A stretch of 61,427 nucleotides of DNA from Sergeia podlipaevii (taxonomy: Eukaryota > Euglenozoa > Kinetoplastea > Trypanosomatida > Trypanosomatidae). Position 1 is the stretch's first letter. Every line of letters starts with the position of its first letter. A program made the translations under genes and the position numbers. Under the pieces are notes generated by a model, which was given only the letters and a program-made list of their open reading frames with translations, was not told the DNA's origin and did not search any database. The stretch is taken from contig JASANZ010002170.1 in assembly GCA_030849805.1 (NCBI GenBank), forward strand, positions 1-61,427. Reading direction: 5' to 3'. Shown here piece by piece: positions 1-12,363 of the stretch.

Positions 1-136
1 GACAACCCATGATAAACAAGAGAACAACAGGAAGGCATTTCGGGATGTGCAATCCACTATAATCTATTTTTCTTTCTATTTTTCTTCAGAATGAAGCGCA
101 ACACGCCCTAAACAACGAACTGGCACATTCTCACTA

Positions 137-1033
137 CTACACGCCAACCATCACCTCCAGCGCGTTCGGGTCACACAGCATCCAACCATACGTCTCCTCA
201 TCCGCCGCTTCGTCGCTTGCGCCGATCTGGCGCACCAGGTGCTGTGCAATGCTCGCCCCAGCAAGCGTGCTGGACACCGCAGACATGCAAGAATGCACAG
301 GTTGCTGCACACCGAGGGCAGCAATCACGGCTTCCACGTCCTCCGCACCGAGCTCGCCCAGCTGCAGCTGCTCTACAAGCTCTGCGGCAATGCGCAACCA
401 CTCCATAAACGACCTGCGCACCCCGTTCTTCTCTGTATTCACTTGTTGAAGGTGGAGGAGAAGCGCACAGCGCTGGTAGGCGGCAGGCCGCGTACGTAGG
501 GTGGCTGCATCACAGAGCAGTGAGTGCAGCTGGGCTTCACAGCACGCGCTACGCAGCTTGCTGAATAGAAAGAGTGCCAGCACCACATCTCCACAGGCCG
601 CAGTGATGACTTGGATGTTGGCGTGGGGCACAAGGGCAGCCCTGCACTCCGTCACTGTTGATGCCTGCGTCATGACAACCTGTATGGCGCCGTCTTCTGC
701 AGGTGCGCTGAGCACGTCTGTGTCTTCGAGGGATGTGCAGGTGACGCGCACGTGTGGGTTCAGCTTCTGGAGTGCGGCGACGGCGAGCTGCTCACGCGGT
801 CCTCCGCCTGCGCCTTGCACAAGAAGATTGTTGGCCAGGTCGTGCACGGAGACGGGGCTTGGGTCGTCCACGCTCAATGCGCGCACGCCTGCCAGGACAA
901 GATTCTTCGCGACCTCTGCAGCCTCGCCGGCCACACCGCGCAAGACAACGTGCGTGTGCATAACACGCTGCTGGGTCGTCTTGCCCCACAAGCGCACCTG
1001 CCGGTCGTATCGCGTCTGCTCGGCCTTGATCAT
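137..1033 (-). CDS. Aos1/SAE1-like subunit of SUMO-activating enzyme
   Basis: 298 residues from an ATG at 1033. The N-terminus carries RYDRQVRLWG (residues 8-17), the signature start of ThiF/UBA-fold E1 subunits, including the arginine that reaches across the heterodimer to the ATP site. GVAGEAAEVAKNLVLAG follows, matching the loose glycine loop of Aos1 rather than the strict GxGxxG of catalytic subunits. The C-terminal segment (HSCMSAVSSTLAGASIAQ, then YGWMLCDPNA) matches the closing ThiF segment of SAE1. No E1 catalytic-cysteine domain is present, as expected for the Aos1 half, which pairs with Uba2 to adenylate SUMO. The central region is divergent and shorter than in human SAE1. An APPBP1-like NEDD8 subunit is less likely because that protein is much longer. 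Confidence 0.8.
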   Translation of the reverse strand: MIKAEQTRYDRQVRLWGKTTQQRVMHTHVVLRGVAGEAAEVAKNLVLAGVRALSVDDPSPVSVHDLANNLLVQGAGGGPREQLAVAALQKLNPHVRVTCTSLEDTDVLSAPAEDGAIQVVMTQASTVTECRAALVPHANIQVITAACGDVVLALFLFSKLRSACCEAQLHSLLCDAATLRTRPAAYQRCALLLHLQQVNTEKNGVRRSFMEWLRIAAELVEQLQLGELGAEDVEAVIAALGVQQPVHSCMSAVSSTLAGASIAQHLVRQIGASDEAADEETYGWMLCDPNALEVMVGV

Positions 1034-1130
1034 GGAAATTATATGGAATTGTATTGTATTGTATGTACTTGATGGCGGCGATGGACGAATAGAAACATAG
1101 TGGGAGAGAGGGAGAACAAACTAAATGTCA

Positions 1131-1149
1131 ACACACACACACACACACA
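1131..1149. repeat. (AC)n microsatellite
   Basis: Dinucleotide run in the short spacer upstream of the Aos1-like gene, reading (TG)n on the transcript strand. Confidence 0.9.
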
Positions 1150-1266
1150 GAGGCGGAGAAAAAAAAAGGAGTAAAACCCTAATACAAAAAACCTAAGCTT
1201 CTTCATTATGTTCGCTTCACTTTCTTTTTTTTTGGTGTCGATTGCGTACTACACAAGTTTGAGTCG

Positions 1267-1875
1267 TCACAACTCGTATCGACCACCATCTAGCCCATCC
1301 TCCACCCAGGTGCAAGGCTGTGGGCACAGAGCGTTCAGAGCCATGTCAGTGCTGCCACCAGGCTGCAGGGATGCTGCGAGGGAGCTGACATCGAGTCCCG
1401 AGCGTCTCTGCAACCTGGCGCCGAGCTCCGAGCACGCACTCACTATCTCGTCCACAAGTGCGTCCTCTTGATGCGGGTCCTCGTCCACAAACATCCCGAA
1501 GGCGCTTGTGACGAGGTCGCGATGAGTGTGGGGGAGATCGGCGCACAGCAGCGCTGCGCAGAACACGCGCACTGCTTCATGCGAGACGGACTGACCTTCG
1601 CAAAGATCCCAGCCAGACTCGCTGGGCCAGTGCTGCTTCTTCCTGCTATCGCCCTTCATGTTTGTCGCAGCAAGAAAGCGATTCTTCGCACTCGGAGAGG
1701 GCACCTCCGAGCGGCACTCTGCTCCCCACGAGTTGAGCGGCTGCCACACCGCCCTCACACGATCACAGCACACAGCCGCCGCCACGCGCTGCGCGTCATG
1801 CTCCGTCGATGCGTGTAAGGTACTCGCCAACAGCACGATCAGCAGCGTGAAAAGAGCTCTGCGGCAGAGATGCAT
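1267..1875 (-). CDS. Small cysteine-rich secretory-pathway protein, unknown function
   Basis: 202 residues from an ATG at 1875. The N-terminus is a clear signal peptide: basic MHLCRR, hydrophobic ALFTLLIVLLAST, then HAS. There is no second membrane span. The mature part has about ten cysteines, several paired (CC, FCAALLC, CPQPC), suggesting a disulphide-stabilised lumenal or secreted protein. The last four residues are RYEL, resembling the KDEL type of ER-retrieval signal, although the standard pattern prefers D, E, N or Q where Y stands. The general layout recalls small ER proteins of the saposin/canopy type, but I cannot establish homology. Function unknown. Confidence 0.7.
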   Translation of the reverse strand: MHLCRRALFTLLIVLLASTLHASTEHDAQRVAAAVCCDRVRAVWQPLNSWGAECRSEVPSPSAKNRFLAATNMKGDSRKKQHWPSESGWDLCEGQSVSHEAVRVFCAALLCADLPHTHRDLVTSAFGMFVDEDPHQEDALVDEIVSACSELGARLQRRSGLDVSSLAASLQPGGSTDMALNALCPQPCTWVEDGLDGGRYEL

Positions 1876-2853
1876 GTGAGAGTGCTTGTTATCGTGTCGT
1901 GGCCGCTATCTCGTGAAGAGAGAATCACAAGGTGATGGATGGACCTCTCATAAACTCAAGCTCCACACATGCACGTGATAATAACTGTAAGTAACAGAAT
2001 CACGCTTAGAAACCAAAAAAAAAAGAGAGAAAGAGGGCAGGAAGAGAAAAAAAAGGATGTAGTACGCACGCGAGGTTGCATTCAAAGAGATGTGTGTGAA
2101 GTCTGATCAACAATGAGAGCGCCGAAACATATTGAGCATCTTGCTGATTAACTTTCCTTTCAATTATTGTTTCGTTGTTGTTGTTTTTTTCTTGGTGCAT
2201 CCCATGTGCCTACGCAACTACTTGGCGTCCGAGTGGCTTCTGTTCATCGTTCCGTCGCAGCTCGGTACAATAAAAAAATAATAATAATAAAAGTAATAAT
2301 AATAATAATAATAAAGTAATGCTCATACGCATTGATCAGGGACTGTGATGGCGAGTTGTGAGTACCAAGACAGCAGGGCCTCACACACTCGCATCCCTAA
2401 GGTCCGCAGACATGCAAATTGTATCCTTACAATGTCGCGGCAAAAAATATATATATAAAAAAGAGGGAAACACGTTTTTTCTTTAAAGAAATCTTTTGCG
2501 TATAAATTCTTTGAGAATGTGTATACAAAGAAAGTAATAATAACAATAAAAAAAAAGATAAGAAAGCAACTTTGCCAGCGGCAAAATATGAATACAGTTG
2601 CACCTACCATCACCATATCTTTGCAGCCGGTTTGATGCTGCGCGCACCGTATAACGCGAAAACTGAAGAAAAAGCAATTTCTTTGTTGAAAAAAAAAAAA
2701 AAAATCAATGCACTCGTGTTTTGGCAAGCGATAAATCGATGCGAAAAAAAAGGGTGAAACGATTGAACAGCGAAGAGTTAAATACATAAATAGCAAGACC
2801 CCGTCTCACTGCTGAATGCTACTATATATTTATATTTATGTATTTAATGCCCC
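1876..2853 (-). other. Intergenic spacer, no gene seen
   Basis: AT-rich spacer with homopolymer A runs and a (TAA)n microsatellite. A 157-codon phenylalanine-rich open frame here is a translation of the A tracts and was rejected. It should contain the 3' end of the oxidoreductase transcript and the 5' end of the small secretory-protein transcript. Confidence 0.6.
2278..2316. repeat. (TAA)n microsatellite
   Basis: Interrupted trinucleotide run in the spacer between the secretory-protein gene and the oxidoreductase gene. Direct observation. Confidence 0.9.
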
Positions 2854-4044
2854 TTACTCCGCCTTTACACGCTTCGAAGGAGCGACCTCCACTGTGGTAG
2901 AAATGTGCATTCCCGTGGCAGTGCACCGCTTCATCAGCTTTTCTCCAAAAGCGGAGCAAGGCGTTTTGACACCACCCTTGAGTGTCTTCTTCTTGGCCAT
3001 CTCTACCGTGCACAGAGCACACTGTGACAGGAGCACGCCGGTGAGATCGTACATTTCACGGTCGTCCGCGACGGTGGTGGCGATGCGCTTGCCGGTAGTG
3101 GTGTGACCCACGAAGAGCGCGGAGAAACGAGACTTCGCTTTAGCAGCCTCCGCCGGTCCGGTCGTCGCGTCTGCAGGGTAGAAACGAGCCAGAGCCCAGC
3201 GGCGCAGCGGTGCAATACCAAGCACGAAACTCACCGCATAGAACGACAGCGTCGTCTTCAGGCAGCTCCAGAAGCTTCCAGATACGACCTCGGAGTACGT
3301 CGCGCGGGACCCCATCAGTGCGTTGGTCCGACGAACAATACGCTCGTTGCCCATTGCCATGATGTACGGCGCCGTGAAGCAGCGCTCGCGCCAGTCAAAC
3401 CACATACCGAGGGACGATGGGGCACTGCGTGGTGCGGGGGCATCCTTCGGCACTAGCGAGACGGGGGACATGTCCGCAGGCGTCATGACAGAAAAGACAT
3501 GCCCAATGGAGTTGGCCGTTCCGCTTGACACGCCAGCCATGGTAAGGGTGTAGTACGCCTTGATGTCTGTCACCTCATCGCCCTCTGCGGAGTGGTGGAC
3601 TGCGTAGTTGCCCAGATCGGAGGGGATGCAGTCGAACCCGCAGCAGGGCACGAGCGAGACCCCCTTCGTCTTGGCCTCCTCCTCGTACTTCTCGATGACA
3701 GTGCGGACAAAGTTAAACTCACCGGTAGAGTCCACGTAGTGGCAGCTGTTGCGCATGCAGGCATCCACTATGGGCATGCCCACCAAGGTGAAGGGCCCCG
3801 CGCAGGAGAGGATGCAGGTCGCGCGTTTGCACACAGCATCCAAAGTTGCGGGCTTGGTGAGGTCGATCACGAAGGAAGGCACCTCTACGCCAAGTTCCTT
3901 CTTGAGTTTAGTCATCCTTCTCTCGCTGCGCGCTGCGATGCCCCAGTGGCCGCGGACCGAGGCGATGGTGTTGAGGTACTTGCAGGTAATGCGGCCAGTG
4001 TAGCCAGTGGCTCCGACGACAATAATATCAAGTTTAGTGCTCAT
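2854..4044 (-). CDS. Saccharopine dehydrogenase-like NAD(P)-binding oxidoreductase
   Basis: 396 residues from an ATG at 4044. Residues 7-17 (IIVVGATGYTG) form the Rossmann dinucleotide-binding loop. The sequence then follows the saccharopine dehydrogenase NADP-binding family (SCCPDH and bacterial trans-acting enoyl reductase relatives), including SCAGPF and the stretch VDSTGEF, then CCGFDCIPSDLG. A hydrophobic segment near residues 265-285 (LSFYAVSFVLGIAPL) could associate with a membrane, as in SCCPDH. The family is commonly annotated as saccharopine dehydrogenase, but this branch is not known to make or degrade lysine and the true substrate is undefined. The frame is complete, with no missing motifs seen. 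Confidence 0.85.
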   Translation of the reverse strand: MSTKLDIIVVGATGYTGRITCKYLNTIASVRGHWGIAARSERRMTKLKKELGVEVPSFVIDLTKPATLDAVCKRATCILSCAGPFTLVGMPIVDACMRNSCHYVDSTGEFNFVRTVIEKYEEEAKTKGVSLVPCCGFDCIPSDLGNYAVHHSAEGDEVTDIKAYYTLTMAGVSSGTANSIGHVFSVMTPADMSPVSLVPKDAPAPRSAPSSLGMWFDWRERCFTAPYIMAMGNERIVRRTNALMGSRATYSEVVSGSFWSCLKTTLSFYAVSFVLGIAPLRRWALARFYPADATTGPAEAAKAKSRFSALFVGHTTTGKRIATTVADDREMYDLTGVLLSQCALCTVEMAKKKTLKGGVKTPCSAFGEKLMKRCTATGMHISTTVEVAPSKRVKAE

Positions 4045-4626
4045 CTTCTCAGATCAATAATGATTGTGGTTGTGAAAAGAATAAGTAAGCTTTTGAGTTT
4101 GTGTGTGACAAAGAAAATGTGTGGAGTGTGATTTTCCCCCCTTTTTTTCTTCTTGGCTCGAGAGACAATGGAGCAAAGTGCTATGTGGCTGTGAATTGCG
4201 TTACTGGGGTGCGACAACATTGAAACAACAACAAAAAAAGAGGGAAGGAAGTGTAGACAAACGTTAGAAAAGAAACATAAATAAATAAATGAAGAGGAAG
4301 CAAGAGTTTAGTACAACGCGTTGAAAGGGTAACACAATCCACGGGAAGAAAGGGCGATCATCCACGTTCATGCATAACACGCACGTTAGCAATTATTATC
4401 TTTGGTCATAAAGAACAATGAAAGTAGGACATCCAGTACAACAGCTATTTAATCAATGTGCTATGAAGTATCTAAATGCTTTCGCAGGGAACAACAACAA
4501 CTGAAGCCTGAATGTAGTAAAAGAAAAAAAAAAGATCTAGTATCTAACAGAGCAGCAAAAAATTGAAAAAGGGAAGATGAAGAAAAAAAAACAATGTATA
4601 CGTACTGTCGAGTGCATCTGAACTCT
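4045..4626 (-). other. Intergenic spacer, no gene seen
   Basis: AT-rich spacer with A-rich runs; no convincing ORF or RNA gene. It should hold the poly(A) region of the coiled-coil gene and the splice-acceptor region of the oxidoreductase. Confidence 0.5.
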
Positions 4627-7467
4627 TCACTTATACTGATTGCTGATTCCTTTGCGCAGGGAGTCGAGCTTGTTGAGACTGACGCGAAGCTGAGCCTCTG
4701 CCGTGTCAAGCCTCTTGCGCTCCGTTTGCAGCTGGTGGACACCGCGCCTGCGCTCGGTCTGGTCTTGCTCCAGCCGGCGCTTGCGGTCCTCTGCGTCGCG
4801 CTTCGTCTTGGCCGCGTACGCAACCTTCTTTTCCCTTTCAGCGGCTAGTTGTGTCTCAAGCTGGCGAGTATTGCGGGCTGCATCGCGGGCTTTCCTCTCT
4901 GCAAGAGCCAGTGAAGCACTAGCAGCTGCGCGACGTGCACCAATAGCATCGAGCAGGCTAGCAAGACCTTCCACAGCCTCTTGCGATATCGTGGCGTGCT
5001 GACACGCAGAGGCAGGGACCCCAAGGGCTTGCAGGCAGAGGCTCATTTTAAGCTGGTACGCGTCGTTCACACTGGTACTTGCCGCCTCCTCGCAATATCC
5101 TTCTTCTGTCCGTGACGCGGCGGTGTCTCCCCTCTCAAGAAGAGACACCAAGGTGGAGGTTTCAAATACAAGAGATTCGGTTGCATCGTATGATACACGT
5201 GGGTCCTCGCGCATCTCCGCCTCACGCGCTATGCGCCGCGCGTCTAGCAGCCCTGCCGCCTCTCTAAGCATCATCCTCCACATGGTCTCAAGGTGAGCAA
5301 TCGCTTCTTGCACAAGCACTTTCCTGTTAGCCTCTTCTAATGCCTCTACTTCGTGCCGCTGCGCGCGCCACATCCCAGCGGCCTGCTCCAGAGCAAAGTG
5401 GAGTGACATGGCCGCCTTCGCCACAATGCCCGCTCGCTCTGACACCTCTAGCTGCACACCAAAGCTGCGCTGTTGGGCTTCTTCCTGAAGGAGGCCCACT
5501 TGCTCTCTGTACACCGCAGCCTCAAACGCCGCTCTCCCATACTCGCTCTCTAGAGCGCACAGGCGTTCATACTCACCTGCCTCCTCTTCAGCAATGGCGA
5601 GAAGCTCCTGCAACGCTCGAGTGCAGAAGGTGAGCACGTTCGCCTCGCACTGCTTTGCGCGAGCCTCGAGCGCTTCTAGGGCCGCAGCGGCTGTCCATGC
5701 CAGTTCCTCCCACCTCTCCGCCTCCTGTTGCTCGACTCTTGTTCTAAGCTCTGACTCCTCATGCAGCACCGCAGTACGCTCCTGAGCACGACTGGCGGCC
5801 CACCGCCTCACGCCCTCTTCGTGTTCACCCATAAAGGAGAGGAGACAAAAGCGGGCATCGTGCTCCTCCTTTCGTAGAGCGTCCTTGTCACGGATGGCAT
5901 GTGCGAGGAGCTCGCGAGCGTGTCTTGCAAAAGCGGCGAGGTGCTCTGCCAGTTCCATCTCGGCCTGCTGACAGGCCGCCAGCAGCACGCGCCGCGCATC
6001 TTCCTCCTTGCGGCAAATGCCAGACTTGACAGAGATGCAGTGCTGGGCTAAAGTGCCACGGTCGACTTCCTTCTGCGCTATCCAGTGCAGGCGCCGCTCC
6101 CGCTCCGCGCGCTCCTCTGCTAGCAGCGTCGTAAACGCCGTCGACTCTGCTGCCGCTATGCAGTGCAGGTGGGCAAGCGCGGTGTGGAGCTCCTCACTAC
6201 GTCGCTCTCTCTTACGCTGCGCCGCTGCGTGTGCCGCGTCAATGCTTGCCTGACTTGCTAGAAAGATTTCATGAAGCGCATCTACATATTCTGAAATGAG
6301 TACGTTCCGAGCGGCATCCTCCTCCTTGGCCACGTCTGCAATTGCGTTCGCGAGCTGGCTGGCCCGCTCCCTAACAGCGTAGCCCGCCTCCGCCATCTCC
6401 TTCTTGAGGTTCCGAGCGACCATTTCGGCAATGCTGAGCAAATTGACTGCCTCCCGCTCGGCCGCAACGTACATGGCCTCCCGCTCTTGCAGTTGGCCGT
6501 CAAGCCAGGCTCGATGTGCCAGCGCCCGAGCTGCCAACTGCTCGACTTCTTGTGCCTGCTGGGCAACCACGGCATCCCGCAAAGACAGACAGTCCTCTAT
6601 CAGTGCCCACCTCACAGCGTCGCAGGTCTGCATAAACAGTCGCGCATCCGCTTCACGCGCGCGCGCCACTTCCCTCTCCGCGGCCTCTGTCAGCTGCACG
6701 TGCTCTCGCCCGCACAGCTCCCGCCGCTGCAACTCCACAACAGCTCGACTACCGTCGCACTGTGTGCGTAGCAACGCTCGTTCAGCGCGCTCCTCCGTAG
6801 CCAATGCGTGTCTTGCCACCTGCTCATGCCTGTTGAGAGCCATCAACAAACTGTGGCTGTCAGCTTCCGCCACGCGCGTGCGTCGCTCGTCGCTTTCCTG
6901 TGCCATAATGACGGCACGTCCGCGCCTCTCCAGCTCAGCCACCTTGAGCGCGTGCTGCGCCGCTGCCTCGCACGACCTCAGTCGCATCCACGCCACATGC
7001 CACGCCTCGTACAGCCGCTGCCGCCGCCGCATCTCATCTTGACGCACCTCCTCTGCCGCTCGCAGAAGCTTGGCGCGTTCGTACGGTGTGTTCATCTTCA
7101 GCGACTCCAGCTTCTGCCGCTTCACGTCGGGGTCGAGACGGGTGCTGCAAGACGTGCATCCCAGTTGGCCGCACACGAGGCATCTGCTTGAAGAGGCGTA
7201 TTGCCACCCATTGCTGACCGGAGCGCTGGAAGTAGTAGTAGTAGTAGTAGTAGTAAGCGATGAGGAGCTGGGAGGTGGACTCACAGAGCCGCCTTGACTG
7301 CGGCAAACATTGGTGCCCCGACGAACGCTGAGCCCAGCTGTCGGCTGTAATTCCGTTCTCGGTAAGCAGCGCGGGGGCTCCTGTGGAGTGCTTGAAGGAG
7401 CACGCGATCGGACGCGACGGCGTCCATTGCTGCTGCTGCTGCTCATGGGGAATAGAGGATCGGACAT
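4627..7467 (-). CDS. Long coiled-coil protein with N-terminal CxxC-x4-CxxC knuckle
   Basis: 946 residues from the ATG at 7467 (MSDPLFPMSS). The frame is open 37 codons further up but starts there with no ATG and reads through low-complexity sequence. Residues 1-90 are Ser/Arg/Thr-rich, with a poly-Thr run coded by an AGT-type repeat. Residues 96-107 contain C-x2-C-x4-C-x2-C, a possible small zinc knuckle. From about residue 125 to the end the protein is almost wholly helical and rich in Ala, Glu, Arg and Gln, with many heptad-like AEERAERER and EREKK stretches. No motor or nucleotide-binding domain is visible. Long coiled-coil proteins of this type in trypanosomatids are often cytoskeletal, but I cannot assign a structure to this one. 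Confidence 0.8.
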   Translation of the reverse strand: MSDPLFPMSSSSSNGRRRVRSRAPSSTPQEPPRCLPRTELQPTAGLSVRRGTNVCRSQGGSVSPPPSSSSLTTTTTTTTSSAPVSNGWQYASSSRCLVCGQLGCTSCSTRLDPDVKRQKLESLKMNTPYERAKLLRAAEEVRQDEMRRRQRLYEAWHVAWMRLRSCEAAAQHALKVAELERRGRAVIMAQESDERRTRVAEADSHSLLMALNRHEQVARHALATEERAERALLRTQCDGSRAVVELQRRELCGREHVQLTEAAEREVARAREADARLFMQTCDAVRWALIEDCLSLRDAVVAQQAQEVEQLAARALAHRAWLDGQLQEREAMYVAAEREAVNLLSIAEMVARNLKKEMAEAGYAVRERASQLANAIADVAKEEDAARNVLISEYVDALHEIFLASQASIDAAHAAAQRKRERRSEELHTALAHLHCIAAAESTAFTTLLAEERAERERRLHWIAQKEVDRGTLAQHCISVKSGICRKEEDARRVLLAACQQAEMELAEHLAAFARHARELLAHAIRDKDALRKEEHDARFCLLSFMGEHEEGVRRWAASRAQERTAVLHEESELRTRVEQQEAERWEELAWTAAAALEALEARAKQCEANVLTFCTRALQELLAIAEEEAGEYERLCALESEYGRAAFEAAVYREQVGLLQEEAQQRSFGVQLEVSERAGIVAKAAMSLHFALEQAAGMWRAQRHEVEALEEANRKVLVQEAIAHLETMWRMMLREAAGLLDARRIAREAEMREDPRVSYDATESLVFETSTLVSLLERGDTAASRTEEGYCEEAASTSVNDAYQLKMSLCLQALGVPASACQHATISQEAVEGLASLLDAIGARRAAASASLALAERKARDAARNTRQLETQLAAEREKKVAYAAKTKRDAEDRKRRLEQDQTERRRGVHQLQTERKRLDTAEAQLRVSLNKLDSLRKGISNQYK
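7231..7255. repeat. In-frame trinucleotide repeat coding poly-Thr
   Basis: Eight copies of an AGT-phase triplet within the coiled-coil gene, read on the minus strand as a threonine run. Probably length-variable between strains. Confidence 0.9.
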
Positions 7468-8013
7468 TTTTTTGTTGTTGTTGTTGGTGTTGACAAATAT
7501 CAAAGTGTCCGGGAAAAAGCTATTTAAGTTTCTTCCTTTTGAAAAAAATAACCGCAATGAATGAAAGTACAAAAGCAAAGTGACAAAAAAAAGTCTAGTG
7601 TGTGTGTGTGTGTGTGTGTGTGTATCTATAGATGGGTTGTAAAAGCTCTGCGCTTATATCTAGAGCTAAGGAAAGATTTCGAACGGCGCTTCTTTTCTTT
7701 CCCTCTCTCCCCTGCTCTGATGATGTGCACAGTACTACTGTATATTCCTGTGCGTATGTGCGTGCAATGCTATCATCAATAACAACAACAACAAAAAAAA
7801 TAATAATAATACGGGGAAATAACAAAAGAAAAAAAAATGTCATGAAGAGAAGAGCCAAATACTACGCAAAAACTGCAAGAAACAGTTTTTTTTTTAAAAA
7901 AAGGAAATGTCTCATTGTCATCATAAACTCAAACAACAAAAAATATGCCTGCTACTACTCGTGATGTTGATTTTGTAAATAATGCAGCCACGTTGCTTTG
8001 AGGTATANATCCT
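7468..8013 (-). other. Intergenic spacer, no gene seen
   Basis: Contains a (GT)n run (7599-7623), A-rich tracts and one undetermined base (N at 8008), which lies just outside the katanin stop codon. No gene recognised. Confidence 0.5.
7599..7623. repeat. (GT)n microsatellite
   Basis: Dinucleotide run directly upstream of the coiled-coil gene on its transcript strand, reading (AC)n there. Confidence 0.9.
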
Positions 8014-10305
<2,292 letters not shown>

Positions 10306-11616
10306 CTAAACCAAGACTCTCGGAGTAACCACCGATGACAAATCGTCTAAATCGTCCATGTAGATGAACTCAACACCGGTCATCCTAAAGATAAGATATG
10401 CCCGTGTGCAGGCCCACACCCGCTGCTTCAGCTCCTGCTGTTCATCAAGTGATCTAGAAAGCATGAATGGAAAACGCTCAAACACGAAGGCACGCACGTC
10501 ATCCATAGGGAGGTTGCGCAGTTCGTGATCTTCACTTCCCTCAAAGAAAGTGGACACAACATGGTATACTTCCTTCTCACTCGGCATGGGCTGCTTGGCC
10601 CTGATGGCAATAAAGTCCACTAAGAAGTGGCCAATAGCGACGCGGTTGCAGTCCGCCACAAGATGAGAAACTGTACGTCCCGAGCCGATGCTGAAGTTCA
10701 GTAGTTTGTCCATGTCGATAGTCCCAAAATCCAGACTAGCGTCGAAGTGTATCTCAACTGTGGGCTCGTTGCGGGCTGCGTCAGTGCCTTCTGCCACTAT
10801 AACGTTCCGCATCTCTGGCGCCGTAGCTTTCTTGCGTCTCTGTGCAGCCCGTGCTCGGTCCGCCTCGTCGAGATCCTCATCGATGATAACTTTAATGCGC
10901 ACACCAATATCATAAAAGAGGGTGAGGTCAGTGGAGAAGAAGTTGCCGCCAAATGAATTGGGATAAAAAACGATGGTGGTGTCAGCAGGGTTGGCGACGT
11001 CGACGGTCAGGGCGTTGCCAATGACAACAAGTTCGCGGTCAACGTCGTCGTGGCGGTCCAGATCGTCTTGCGGGCTGGAGAAATCAAGCATAAGTTGGCG
11101 CGATACACCTTCCTCATCGTCAGGAGGACGCGGCTCCGACACGGTGAGAGCCATCCACGGCGCCTGTCCCTCTGTGATGATGTTGATGGAAATCTGATAC
11201 ACCTTGCAGATGTTGCGGGCTCGGATAGAAACGAGCTGTACAAGTACTCCTGCCGCTGCTGCCGCCGCTTTTGCTGGGAAGTCACTCATGACAATGTTTA
11301 ACTGCAGAATGCTTTCGTGAATTGACCAGTCTGCGTTATCGCCGAGGCTATGGGACCCCGCAAAGTTCTTCAGTTTCTCAATGGCCGCGTCAGGGCGGAT
11401 GGCACCACCAAAGTTAAACACACGCAATTCGCGCACTGTCAATGGGAGATCTCCAACTTGGCCACCGCTGCACTTGGCGATGCTTGACGCGTCCGCCTTC
11501 TCGTGGAGATCCACAAAGAATGTGAGGATGTGGCCTACGGACCGGTCGGATGCCACGTAGTGGCATCGCAGGTTGACTGCGTTCGTCACCTGCGGAAGGT
11601 CATACGATAACGTCAT
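10306..11616 (-). CDS. Hypothetical protein, 436 residues
   Basis: Complete frame from an ATG at 11616, coded in GC-balanced sequence unlike the flanking spacers, so I judge it real. No family recognised. There is no signal peptide or membrane span. The sequence looks mixed alpha/beta with beta-rich stretches (for example RELVVIGNALTVDVAN and PTVEIHFDASLDFG), a basic patch near residue 255 (RAAQRRKKA), and a helical, acidic C-terminus ending near MDDLDDLSS. Possibly a kinetoplastid-restricted cytosolic protein; no function is proposed. Confidence 0.75.
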   Translation of the reverse strand: MTLSYDLPQVTNAVNLRCHYVASDRSVGHILTFFVDLHEKADASSIAKCSGGQVGDLPLTVRELRVFNFGGAIRPDAAIEKLKNFAGSHSLGDNADWSIHESILQLNIVMSDFPAKAAAAAAGVLVQLVSIRARNICKVYQISINIITEGQAPWMALTVSEPRPPDDEEGVSRQLMLDFSSPQDDLDRHDDVDRELVVIGNALTVDVANPADTTIVFYPNSFGGNFFSTDLTLFYDIGVRIKVIIDEDLDEADRARAAQRRKKATAPEMRNVIVAEGTDAARNEPTVEIHFDASLDFGTIDMDKLLNFSIGSGRTVSHLVADCNRVAIGHFLVDFIAIRAKQPMPSEKEVYHVVSTFFEGSEDHELRNLPMDDVRAFVFERFPFMLSRSLDEQQELKQRVWACTRAYLIFRMTGVEFIYMDDLDDLSSVVTPRVLV

Positions 11617-12363
11617 TCCTATTATTATCTCTATTAGTATTTTTCATGAAAAGCAAAGCAGAGGAATATATACACAAGCACGAGAGAGAAGAGAGGGGGA
11701 GGAAGGGGAGAATTTGATTCTAATATATACTCCTCTCTCACACACAGCGCTGCAGAATCAAAAAAAAGGTGGGGCACAACGTCGAACGACAGAACTCAAG
11801 AGGTGTCTGTCTTATCTGCTGCCTCTAATACTTTTCTTCTTTAAAAGGAGTGGAAGGGGAGGAGGGTGGACAAATAGTAAGCAAGTGACTAGTAGAGTCA
11901 ACTAAAAAAAAAAAAAAGTGATAACAAAAATAAATAAAAAGTGAACAGATAAATGAAGATACGACAAACAAAACCAACAAGAAAACAGGTGTAGATATGT
12001 AAGAGTTACATGAGCATAAAACAATTTAACGATGCTTTCATTTTTTTCTTTTTGAAACAATAATACAGGCGATATATTTGTATATACTTTTCATTTCATT
12101 TTTATTGTTTACAGTTAGAATAGAAGTATATATACGTGTATGCGGATAGTTGCTCGACCCCACCTCCCACCCACCACACTCCACACCTCATTCAAACGTC
12201 GCGTATTCACAGCCACCGTTGACACCCCACAGCGCTTCCCACTCATCAGAAAAGTAAGAAACTCTATATGCACACCCACACAAGTGTGTGAAGGGCTTGG
12301 AACATATATATATATATGTATATATATATGTGTGAACCCACTCATATGGCTATCCTTCCTCCA
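11617..12363 (-). other. Intergenic spacer, no gene seen
   Basis: AT-rich spacer with an (AT)n/TATATG stretch near 12303-12330 and poly(A) runs. No gene recognised. Confidence 0.5.

Noticed and set aside
501..1100. 199-codon plus-strand frame
   Set aside because: Shadow of the Aos1-like gene; composition typical of a complement frame.
2323..2796. 157-codon minus-strand frame rich in Phe, Ile and Tyr
   Set aside because: Translation of A/T tracts in a spacer; apparent membrane character is an artefact of TTT codons.
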